Positions 1 to 9,150 of a DNA stretch of 64,000 nucleotides are shown here, piece by piece; position 1 is the stretch's first letter; the number at the start of each line of letters is the position of its first letter. Where the stretch lies: NCBI GenBank assembly GCA_021234155.1, contig JAJEKV010000272.1, forward strand, positions 186,001 through 250,000, read 5' to 3'. Source of the DNA: Isoetes taiwanensis (lineage: Eukaryota > Streptophyta > Lycopodiopsida > Isoetales > Isoetaceae). The translations under genes and the position numbers were made by a program. The notes under the pieces are model-generated. The model made no database searches, was not told the origin of the DNA, and was given only the letters and a program-made list of their open reading frames with translations.

Positions 1-422
1 TTTTCATATAGCACTTTGGTCCAAACAGGTGCTCAAAACTTGAGAATGATAGTTAAGGGAGCATTGATGAAATACAAGGACAAATTCAAGTTCATATGGA
101 ATCAGGATCAGTGTGCCAACACAAATTTATATAACAGTACGACGAATTTCCAGGTTTCACAAAAGAGAACGTGCTTCTCATTGATGACAGCAGATACAAA
201 GGGTACCTCAATGAGCCAAACACCATGATCTGTCCAAACAGCTGGAGCCCTGACATAGTAGATGGCAATTTCCTCATGAATGATCTAAAGGTTTGGCTTC
301 AGGGGTTGCTGAAGGCAGGGAATGTGCAAAGTTATGTCGAAAGCAACAAAATGCTGAATATGTTTGACACTGAGAGTCAAATTTGTATTAATATGATGAA
401 AAAACATAGAATTAAAGCCTAG
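1..422 (+). pseudogene. FCP1/NIF-like HAD phosphatase, C-terminal fragment
   Basis: The family dephosphorylates phosphoserine, classically on the RNA polymerase II C-terminal domain, through a DxDx(T/V) aspartate nucleophile. Only the C-terminal half is in the window. Visible blocks in order are KFKFIWNQDQC (the FVWDQ-x-x-C block of the family), then YDEFPGFTKENVLLIDDSRY, the conserved LLIDDS acidic motif, and then LNEPNTMICPNSW and NDLKVWLQGLLKAGNVQSYV, which match the family's closing helix. The first block and the LLIDDS block lie in different frames with a shift near 130-135, and about ten expected residues between them are missing. The nucleophile motif would lie left of the window. The stop at 420 is followed by an AT-rich tail. 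A second relic of the same domain sits at 15390-16060. It could be a live gene with a sequencing error, but decay is more likely. Confidence 0.6.
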
Positions 423-779
423 AAATAGTATTATTGTGTATATGATGTAACATCTCTTAACTTTTTAATATAAACAAAGTTTTACTTCAATTGTTCATTT
501 CTTGGCTATTTCAATGTTCCTCAAGGTTTTCAATGATCTTCCATTTCTTTGAATGTAAACTTACACCACCAAAGACGAGGACTGCGGTGTTAAGAGCGCA
601 CATCCAATGTAACACTTGCCACTTGAAGTATTTTAAAGGACGGAGAGCCTCTTAGCGCTTGATCAAGATTCAATGAGAATATTGGAGAAAAGTAGGGATT
701 GGTTCGATGTGGCAGGGGATAGTTCATTTCTTCATGAGGTTAGTAATTTAATATAAACAACTTCGCATTTGAAGTCTTA

Positions 780-1320
780 CATTTGTTTCTTAAATCATCT
801 TGTTTTACCGGACCTTGGACTTTGGCGGTGTATACACCAATTGCATCAAGCATGACATGGAACAGATGTTCCATTTCATGGATCCGCTCATTTACACATT
901 ACTGTCGAACGAGCTTGCTTCAAAGGACAAACTGTTGCACCCTCAACTTGCAATTTCGGAATGTACCATTACGCCAAAGATGTTATCAAAGAAAGACCGG
1001 GCGGTGTATGTCATTGTAGGTCTTGGAGGTCACCGGTTAAATGTCGGCCCGGTGTGTACCATTTTGACGACCTAGAAATGTACAAGGGCTCCGAGCCTGT
1101 CATGAGTTTTATTGAGGATGCAAACACAAAATTCCCAAGCACCATAAAGCTGCACCACAAGAGAATTACAAGCTCCCCCACTCAGTTTGATTGCTGGTCG
1201 TGTGGTCCTGCTATATGTGTCTTTGTAAAGAAAGTTGTGGCTGCAGTAATGCGAGACTTGGACATACTATCCCAATGCAAGGTGAGTTCAGAATTTGAAG
1301 GTATTACTCATCCAATGTGA
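780..1320 (+). pseudogene. Ulp1-like (C48) cysteine protease remnant
   Basis: Two overlapping frames together give a decayed protein with HFDDLEMYKGSEPVMSFIED followed by SSPTQFDCWSCGPAICVFVK. The latter matches the Q-x5-(D/S)CG-x-x-x-C block holding the catalytic cysteine in Ulp1/SENP-type deSUMOylating proteases. Upstream text (HLNVGPVCTI-like, another frame) could be the worn histidine block, but I cannot see a clean His-Trp pair. Ulp1-like domains are commonly carried as passengers by plant Mutator-like and other DNA transposons, which fits the repeat-rich surroundings. Frameshifts and the lack of a complete His-Asp-Cys triad make it a pseudogene. The call rests mainly on one block. Confidence 0.4.
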
Positions 1321-1639
1321 GGCCTGATATGTTTGTTGCGGGGTGTACCAATTTCTAGTGGTATTTGTTGGACACGCTGAGAATGATGATTGATGTTGTG
1401 AAGCACAGTTGCTCTAGTAATGAAGCTGAGGTTGACAGATCAATAGTCTTTACTTGTAATCACATGTTTGTATTATTGTAACCAAAGAGGTTATTCTTGT
1501 AACATATTCTTTCATTGACACTCTAATGTACATTGTTGTATACCATTGTATACAATAGACTTTTTCTCGGGTGACCGAGCAACACTCGGTGGAGTTCAAA
1601 TCTCGTAAGAAATTGATGTATTCAAAGATTCATGACAAT

Positions 1640-2366
1640 GTGGTGATACATGTCGTGATAGATGTGGTGATGCAAATGGTGCATGTGGTGAATCATGTGG
1701 TGCATGTGGTGAATCATGTGGTGAATCATGTGGTGAATCATAGGTGGCATGTTGGAGCCTAGGTGGCATGTTTGAGCCACCTTGGCATGTTGGAGCCTAG
1801 GTGGCATATTTGAGCCACCTTGGCATGCTTGAGCCTAGGTGGCACGTTGGAGCCAACTTGGCATGTTGGAGCTCACGTGGTACGCTTGAGCCTAGGTGGC
1901 ATGTTGGAGCCCACGTGGCATGTTGGAGCCTAGGTGGCATGCTAGAGCTCATGAGGCATGTTGGAGCCTAGTTGGCATGTTGGAGCCTACGTGGCATGTT
2001 GAAGCCTTGGTGGCATGTTGGAGCCTAGGTGGCATATTTGAGCCACCTTGGCATGCTTGAGCCTAGGTGGCACGTTGGAGCCAACTTGGCATGTTGGAGC
2101 TCACGTGGTACGCTTGAGCCCAGGTGGCATCTTGGAGCCTAGGTGGCATGCCATACGTGGCATGTTGGAGCGTAGGTGGCATGTTGGAGCCTAGGTGGCA
2201 TGTTGGAGCCTACGTGGCATGTTGGAGCCTAGGTGGCATGTTTGAGCCACCTTGGCATGTTGGAGCCTAGGTGGCATGTGGTGAATCATGTGGTGAATAC
2301 TGTGGTTATACTGTGGTGATGCAAATGGTACATATGGTGAATCATGTGGTGACATGTGGTGGGTGG
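1640..2366 (+). repeat. TGTGGTGAATCA array flanking a minisatellite
   Basis: From 1640 to 1742 the sequence is built from near-copies of TGTGGTGAATCA and TGTGGTGATGCA; the same units return at 2274-2366. The minisatellite at 1743-2275 separates the two halves and looks inserted into, or grown out of, one array. The same TGTGGTG core recurs at 3490-3560 and 5718-5768, and as CACCACA at 22443-22830, 23822-23860, 25549-25935 and 27110-27145. Confidence 0.85.
1743..2275 (+). repeat. 19-20 bp minisatellite (GTGGCATGTTGGAGCCTAG), about 27 units
   Basis: Tandem units of about 19-20 bp with variants (TTTGAGCC, CTTGAGCC, CACGTTGGAGCC, CATACGTGG). A run of several variant units starting at 1801 is repeated almost exactly from 2029, an offset of about 229 bp, or twelve units, so there is a higher-order repeat inside the array. 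The reading frames across it are repeat translations and are not genes. Confidence 0.9.
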
Positions 2367-2394
2367 CTCGGCTCCCGAGATGTGCAATCATATG

Positions 2395-2969
2395 CATGCA
2401 AACGTCCCTTTCCTCTTCTGCCTCATTCCCAAAATCGTATGCATGCCTACGATTTTGCATCCCTTTTATTCCCAAAATTCTGCCCTGCAGCTTCATTCCG
2501 TCCATTCGGGTCCCCATCGTTTATTCGCCATCTCCTTCCTCCTTCCCCCATTCCGTCCATCTCCTTCACTTACGCCATGGCCAAGTTCAAGACTACACTG
2601 GGAGAATACTATCCCGCTATGGTGCACGCTCCTCGCCCAAAGACGGTCCGTGTCTTCCTCCGGAGGATCCGTGTCTTCCTCCAGGAGAATCCGTGTCTTC
2701 CTCCGGAGGCCACCCGGTTACGGTCAGGGCGAAGTTCACTCCACCAGAGGTGGAGAAGCTCATCATGGATGCCAGGCCGCCGCTTCATTGCGGGTGATCA
2801 GTGGGTGCATGGGTTACCCCAACGAGGGCGACTCCTCGAAATGAAGATGTATGCCATGGAGGGCGACCTCCATATAGAGCTGAAGATGGCCCCTTTGAAG
2901 ATCCGGCCTTGTTTTTGTAATCCCCGGTTTCAATTTTTTGGCAATAGTCCTTGTGACTATTCTTTGTAA
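2395..2969 (+). other. Pyrimidine-rich leader and unrecognised broken coding-like segment
   Basis: A CT-rich leader (2400-2575) of the kind seen in plant 5' untranslated regions precedes an ATG at 2577 (MAKFKTTLGEYYPAM). The open text then splits over three frames: one carries FTPPEVEKLIMDARPP, another EMKMYAMEGDLHIELKM. From 2645 to 2708 a 21-bp unit (TCCGTGTCTTCCTCCGGAGG) occurs about three times, which explains an arginine/leucine-rich stretch. I do not recognise a family. It may be a frameshifted relic of a transposon passenger gene, because the TGTGGTG array ends directly upstream. Confidence 0.25.
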
Positions 2970-3046
2970 AAGCTTTTAATTAAATACGTAACTTGTTTTG
3001 CAATAGTCCTTGTGACTCCATTTTTTTGTAAAGCTTTTTCATTAAT
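2938..3046. repeat. Tandem direct repeat, about 60 bp, two copies
   Basis: The phrase GCAATAGTCCTTGTGACT followed by a T-rich spacer, TTTGTAAA and AGCTTTT...ATTAA occurs at 2941-2982 and again at 3000-3046. Copies differ by a few substitutions and short T-run changes. Function unknown. Confidence 0.75.
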
Positions 3047-4729
3047 GACGAGAACTCCTCTTTCTACGGTATTTGTTGTGACTATTTTTTTTGCTTTAAC
3101 TGTTCTCTGAGTTTCCAATGTTCTTTTCGGTTAAATGAACTTTCGGTTAAGCTGAACTTTTGTCATTAATTATAAAATGCAAACAAAGGGATTTGAAGGT
3201 GCGTAATCTATGATCGCACACTAACAAAATATGGTAACCAGCAGCAAATAGGAAAATATGAGATGGGTGGCTCGGGTTCAAAAGAAATAGAGTTCAAAAG
3301 AAACTGAAAACTTGCAAGAATCTTTGCACAAAGCAGAGCTTAATGAATTTTGGCCTCATATCAATTGAGGGACCTAATTTGGGATCCATATATTGCTGTC
3401 ACCAATATCAGTCAAGATACTATCGGGAATCGAGAGCCATTCCATTTTCTCGAAGGGTCAAAAAAATGGTCAATGCCCCTGGCTGATTATGGTGAAATCT
3501 ATGGTGAAAGCTGTGGTGAAAAATGTGGTGAAAACTGTGGTGAAGCTGTGGTGATGCAAACATTGTTTTTATATTTCAAAGGGAGAAAAATACATATGGA
3601 AATCTACCATACCCGGTAGAATATAGTATGCAGAAAAATCAGGGAAAACTATAACCCTGAGCTTCTAGTATTATCAAAATGCATTAGAGATATAATAATA
3701 GTTGTTTTGAAGAGGTTAATGATGACATACGATTCTTGGGCCTCAATCGAGATCGCATTGTGAGATCTGAACTCTTCTTCTTCCAAGTATGTTCAAGATG
3801 AGATCAAGTTTTTCTCATTGAATAGTTGGTGAAATCGCAAGCAACACTAAAACATGAGCTTCTCATTTCGCTCCCCACTTATGATCTGATTCATAAAGTA
3901 TTGTCTCAGGTTGTTGTGTCTCCATGCATCTGGCCTGTTGAGCAATTTTTTAATGGCTGAAGCATGGATCATTTCCTGCTTTAGTTGGATGAACATATCC
4001 TCTTCCTCAAGCATGGAGAGAGCTGCGAACTCATCCTCGAATCATACGCCACCCCCGGATCCCCCGCTTCACCGCATCCGCCATTAAGTCTCACCGTGCA
4101 TCGTGTAAAACAACATCATTAGCAATATAGAAATCACATTCTATTACAAAGAAAGGCAACCGCCTATCACTACCTTGGCTTCTAATTCTTTAAGCCTATC
4201 AGGAATTAACCTCTGTTTTAAGCCTAGAATACCTCGAATTCATGGGTCCTCCGCTCCTCTAATATCCTCTGTTCTCGGTTTATTTGCTCAAATTATAGGT
4301 CCTACCGGATCGCGTTGCATTTGAACCTGGCGAAATTGTTTGTGCTCGTGTTCTCCTTACATTTTCTTTACGCCATAGCTGGATTGGGATAAGCCAATGT
4401 GCGCATGCAAAACTAGATTTAGGGTTTCCGTCCAATGCTTCCCGCATTGGTAGGCTTTTTGAATGATTGACCTTGTATTTGATGTGATGATTTTCCAATG
4501 GTGGGTTTCATCATGTGTTTTCTCTGTCCCATTCATTTCATCCTTAATGTAATTTTTTTAGGTGTCACATTCACATTCTTCCACTTAAACAAATGAGAGA
4601 TTGAAGAGTGAAGATTTATATTAAACATATAAAATGATTACATAAGGTTACATTTTAGATTACAAGCGAGGATTTCTATTAAACATTTCAGATTACATGA
4701 GAAACAAAACTTTTTATATACACTTGCTT
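2970..4729. other. Non-genic stretch with a small TGTGGTGAAA array
   Basis: No convincing gene is visible. At 3485-3560 six or seven short units of the form (A/T)(T/G)GGTGAAA(N)CTG, ending in GTGGTGATGCAAAC, repeat the motif found at 1640-2366. The rest is AT-rich unique sequence with short open frames lacking recognisable motifs. Confidence 0.6.
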
Positions 4730-5569
4730 TCATTCCTGTGCGTCTATCAAAAAGAGATCTGGGTCCAGCTCCTCCTCGTCATCTTCTATGATCACCAGAT
4801 CAGTGGCCACCGGGTCAGCTTGCCAGCCTATTTCATCCCATTCTGGAGGGAAAACAAAAAACCATAATGGTGCAGTGCTACCAAACAGAATAGCAGCTTC
4901 TCCATGTGCATCCTGCAAGCCCTTGTGATGATAGAACATATCCCTGAAGTGAAGGAATTGGTCCTCTGTAAACAACCTATCATAACAAAAGCAGAACCTG
5001 TCTAGCGTAAAGGCTTGATAGCCATTAAGCAGAAAAGATTTCAACCTTTGCAGATCCTGGTCAATAGTTGGAGGAACAGGCCAAAGATGCTGGTGTATAA
5101 AAATTTCAGTGGCAGCAGAGAAAGTTGAGAGGTCTTGGAGGTTCGGTGTACAATTCATCCTCCTGGTGAGAGCTTTCAGCATTTCTGTGGTCATATTCTC
5201 ATCCGGTGAATAGAGAAATTTTTGTTGCTTGAGGATGTCCATCCATTCTGCATGGGTGAAAATCGGGACAGCACGCCTAGGTATTATGGGCTCTTCTTCT
5301 CTGGACACATTGTCCCATTCCGGCACTCCATCATTTTGCAGCATCCAAGAGGTGAAGTTGGCCATGTCTGCTGAAGTAGCTGCTGTCAGCTGTAAACTGT
5401 AAACTGCTTCCCACCTAACTGTAAACTGTAAACTGCTTCCAAGTAAACTGCTGTTGTAAACTGTAAGCTGCTCTCCCGAACTGCTGTAATAAACTGTAAA
5501 CTCGGTCGGGAGCAAGAAGAATGGCACCTCGGGCCTTTTGGGTTGCCCGAGGTCATTAATTTTCGCCAT
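4730..5569 (-). CDS. Hypothetical protein, 279 residues, acidic C-terminus
   Basis: An uninterrupted frame begins MAKINDLGQPKRP at 5569 (the ATG; one codon upstream is GTG) and ends DDEEELDPDLFLIDAQE. No family is recognised. Residues about 25-65 are low complexity, rich in Tyr, Ser, Leu and Thr, and are encoded by a short CTGTAAACTG-type DNA repeat. The remainder looks globular, with EWMDILKQQKF, an aromatic-rich segment around DRFCFCYDRLF and FRDMFYHHKGL, and WFFVFPPEWDEIGW, followed by an acidic tail. There is no signal peptide or membrane segment. The length and lack of stops in an AT-rich region support a real or recently active gene. It lies between two TGTGGTG arrays (3490-3560 and 5718-5768), so it may be a transposon passenger. 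Confidence 0.5.
   Translation of the reverse strand: MAKINDLGQPKRPEVPFFLLPTEFTVYYSSSGEQLTVYNSSLLGSSLQFTVRWEAVYSLQLTAATSADMANFTSWMLQNDGVPEWDNVSREEEPIIPRRAVPIFTHAEWMDILKQQKFLYSPDENMTTEMLKALTRRMNCTPNLQDLSTFSAATEIFIHQHLWPVPPTIDQDLQRLKSFLLNGYQAFTLDRFCFCYDRLFTEDQFLHFRDMFYHHKGLQDAHGEAAILFGSTAPLWFFVFPPEWDEIGWQADPVATDLVIIEDDEEELDPDLFLIDAQE
5385..5510 (-). repeat. Coding minisatellite based on AACTGTAAACTGC
   Basis: Repeats of CTGTAAACTGTAAACTGCTT and shortened variants make up roughly 120 bp inside the 279-residue frame. They encode recurrent LTVYNSS / LQFTV / VYSLQLT phrases near residues 25-65. The indels keep the frame open. Confidence 0.75.
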
Positions 5570-5686
5570 CACATAATGATTTTCGGGTACGGCTGTCAGC
5601 CAAAGGATGATGAGGGGAATTGATGGGACCGAGAGAATTTAAGGAAAAGGAAAGCATTTCAGTGGAAAAGCTGTTCAGAAGGATCT

Positions 5687-5768
5687 ATCTGTCTCGGGGG
5701 AAGAGACAGAAAGTGTAACAGGTGGTGAAACATGTGGTGAAACACATGTGGTGACACATGTGGTGAAC
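5687..5768 (+). repeat. Short hairpin plus TGTGGTGAAACA array
   Basis: A 7-bp perfect stem (CTGTCTC / GAGACAG) with a G-rich loop lies at about 5689-5709. It is followed by four units of (A/T)GTGGTGA(A/C)ACATG between 5718 and 5768. The array sits upstream of the minus-strand 279-residue frame and beyond the 3' end of transposase copy D. Confidence 0.7.
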
Positions 5769-5949
5769 CTGGCGCATGTTACATCAGGGACATCAAAATA
5801 CAATTACATATTACATCAAAAGCAAACATATTACATTGAAACAAGGGACATCAAAATACAATTGAGCATGGAATTGAGTTTCTTATATTATTCCCAAATA
5901 AGGCAAGACACAACAACATATATTCAAAATTTCTGAATCATTTCCTAAC

Positions 5950-6610
5950 CTGTAAGGATGTGTTCAACTATTCTTCATCGGACATATCAGACATACTATC
6001 TTCATCAGATAAAACCGAGACACGTTTTCTAGAATCTTTTCCTCATCTGCACTGGTCTAGCACGTAAGCGAAGCACCTTTCTTGATCTGCTGCATGGAAA
6101 CTTCGAATAGCACAAATTTGAGTAGAGAATACAAGTGACTTTTGGCTCGTTTGTCAACAACTCATACATCACCTTTGTAGAGGCTTCTTTCTATAGTAAA
6201 TGCCCTCCACAGCGGTTTCACCTCTCATAAACAAGTTTCCGCTGCTTGAAGTCATTTTCAACTTCAAATTTTGGCTTGGTGCATAGCAACATCCAAAATC
6301 TGAGAATCCTCCTCATTCCTTTAGGTGCGGCAAGTGCAAAGCTCTCCTTCTCTAAGTGCTTCGCAAGTACATTTGCCAAGGTTGAGTATAGTGGCTGGTA
6401 GACTTATGGGTCTCTTCCACATCATGAACATTGGAGGATGGTTCAACCACTACAAGGTTCCATTCATCTACATACAATTTGTTCTCACACATGTCCCATT
6501 TTCCATCCAAACAATTGCTACAAAAACATGATAGCTTTACGGTATGTAGGCGTGTTGGATTTCATGTCTTGAATCCATGGGTGAATGAATTTGCTTTGGT
6601 TTTGGAATTG
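5950..6610 (-). pseudogene. Unclassified DDE transposase family, copy D (C-terminal remnant)
   Basis: Only the C-terminal part of the family survives. Read on the minus strand, about 6540-6440 gives RKLSCFCSNCLDGKWDMCEN, matching the CFC-x-x-C-x8-9-CEN cluster of copies A (12329 on) and C (62620 on). Further down come GETAVEGIYYRKKPL (compare VLEGKYFKKYE in A) and finally TSADEEKILENV (compare ADEEKILEKL in A). Several stops and shifts interrupt it. The catalytic part expected at higher coordinates is not recognisable. The identity rests on three blocks in the right order and spacing. Confidence 0.6.
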
Positions 6611-6667
6611 GGCATAAGCCACGTTACACCCTACCTTAAAATTATTATTAAGGTAGCATAAAACTAC

Positions 6668-9150
6668 CTAAAATGTTACCCAACCAAGGGTGCCGGGGAC
6701 CATTAAAATGCCAAATTTAAATTCGATTGCATTGGCAAGGCTTAGCGCTCTTCGATAAATTTGGTGATCTATTTGCGAAATTTTGGTGACATCTGTACCA
6801 GGGAGTTGGTGATTAGACCCATCTGATGGGTTTCGTCTCCTTAATTTTTGTAAGTCCTTACATTGGATCATTAAAATATTAGGCGTAAGTCATTAGGAAA
6901 GTCTAAACATTTGATTGTTACAATGCTTGATTGTAGCTCTTGTCGTGGTGGATTTGGAGCCATTGAAGCCCGAGTAGAGTTGATCGATGTTGTACAAGGG
7001 GCAATTTTTCATTTGGGTTTTCTAAGAAGGTAAAAGAAAAGAGAGTTATATACGTTATGAAGCACTTACATTACTTTCTAAAGCAAAGAGAGCGGACTGA
7101 ATTACTTTGGATAGATATGGCGTATTCTAAGGCAATGGAGGCATCCTAAAAGGGAGGGCTGGCTCCTCGGCAAGAGTTAAGCCGTGCAGTATGCGATCCA
7201 AGCGCCATGTGTACTACTAGTTTTCAACATTCCAACTCCTCCTTTTTTCAGCACCTCATGTCCCTCACTAGACTGGCGTAACACCACTTTGCCTTTCACC
7301 TTAGATGAGTCCAAACTGTCAGCAAGACATAGGCTGGAAACAAAGACATTGATCCCCTGTCAATATGACCTTTTTCCTAATAGTAAGTACCTTGCAGATT
7401 AATCATTCTTCATGTCAATAGCTGCCTTCCCCCCAAAGTTTAGGGGGTACTCTTTGTTCTTGAATTCGTATGATGCAGTGCTTCTTCCCCAATTTGAAAC
7501 TATGTTATAGAATACAAGAATTTACCTTACCAGATCTATGTATGTCTTTTTCAAATTCTGATGCTTTGAAAATGATGTATATCATGCACTAATTATGTTA
7601 GTGTATAGTATGAACATGAAACTCCACCTTTAGATGAGTTCCATTACCTAGAGTAATATCAGAGGAAAAATTCTTGTCAATGGTGTTTTGCGAGAACCGT
7701 AATCATCCATGGCGAGAATATTATGAAGGCGATCTGCGGCATTCTAAGAGATAACGAAAAGTTGAGTGCATGTTTCGAATGATGAGATAAAGCTGCATAA
7801 TCAGTGATAGAAATCATTCTTCTAGAATTTTTAACGGTGAATTGTAATATATATAGATTTCTTGAAGTTGCTCATAGATGAAAGAACCTATTGTTTTAGC
7901 AAGGAAGCAAAAAGTCAGTATAATCGAGGCAAAATTCTTTTCTTCTAGAATCTTAATTTTGAATCTTTAATCTTTGTTATAGCATATAGAAGTGGCTCAT
8001 AGATGAGCGAACTTCTCGTTTCGACAAGTGAATGGTTGTTATTTGTTTATTCAGAATTAACCTTCTATTTGTCCAATCTGATTTACTTCACGGCCAACTC
8101 AAACATTAATTCTCATTGTGCTTGGCATGTGAACCGCAATCTTTCAAGTCGGTGATAAAGAATGCAAGATCAATGATTGGGCGATGCTTCTACAATCTTA
8201 GGATATTTTTTGTAATATTTGTCAAATGAATGATGCTATAAGTAGAGAATTTGGTTAATGCATGCATTTCTAGAAACGTTACATAAGGCAGGAAAATAAT
8301 CAATTCCCATGCCACGGCATAATTGCTATATTAATACTTATATTTCAAATTCAGAAGTTGTCAAACAATGCAGTTTAGAAGCAAGGATACGATATATGGT
8401 TGTTATTTTCCGATTAAACTACATGCAGGCACATCATTTGGGCTTGTGTAAGAGATTCACTGAATGAAAATAATTTAGCAGGCCGAGCAGTTTTCTTTGC
8501 AGTGTGCAGACTTACTATTTACCAAGCCATCTTCTTCCACTATAAATTCTAGAGACATACATCAAGATCTTTATAGCACATTTTGTAGCATTTGTCTCTT
8601 TATTCAATCGGCCGGCCACGGTAGCGAGATGGAATCATAAGCGACTTTCAACAATGAGCACAAAGCATGAAAGTGGAAAATAGCGTTTTCCCTTTGACAT
8701 CTATTTTTGGAATCATCATCAAGTATAATCTAGTTAGAACTGGATTTGAATTGAAAATTTAACCAAACCATCACTATGACTTGGTGAAGATTGATATATA
8801 ATGCCGTTGTTGTTCATCGACCCCCTATTGTCTTGCCCACTAGTACTACCATAATTGATATGCACCTCATCCTCTTCTTCACAGTCCTATCTAGCTTCAT
8901 AGTTCTTTGGAGCAAAGCGGGATGGAGAGATCAATAATGCATACTAGGAGTCTTTGTTGGCTCTATGGGCCCTAAGACTAGTTAAGTAGAATTTTTATAT
9001 GTCTTGGTTGAGCTAGAAACATAATGAACTAATATTAGAAACTCAACTCAATTTTGTTTCTAGGCTAGTTTTACTCGTGATTAGTCCATCTTAGTGGATA
9101 AAACCGACTTTTTATATAATATTGTGCGGTGAATAAGCTTCTTTAGTAGC
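6668..9150. other. Non-genic, AT-rich; no feature recognised
   Basis: Only short frames without motifs occur. Around 7620-8160 and 8540-8660 the text is AT-rich and non-repetitive. It may hold worn-out flanks of copies D and A, but I cannot align them by eye. Confidence 0.5.

Noticed and set aside
1571-2517. His/Met/Val-rich frames across the TGTGGTG array
   Set aside because: Repeat translations; frames are open on both strands only because of the repeat.
5950-6060. Alternative acidic tail for copy D (SDEDSMSDMSDEE)
   Set aside because: The competing frame with TSADEEKILENV matches the C-terminus of copy A in place and order, so I prefer it, though the acidic frame looks protein-like.
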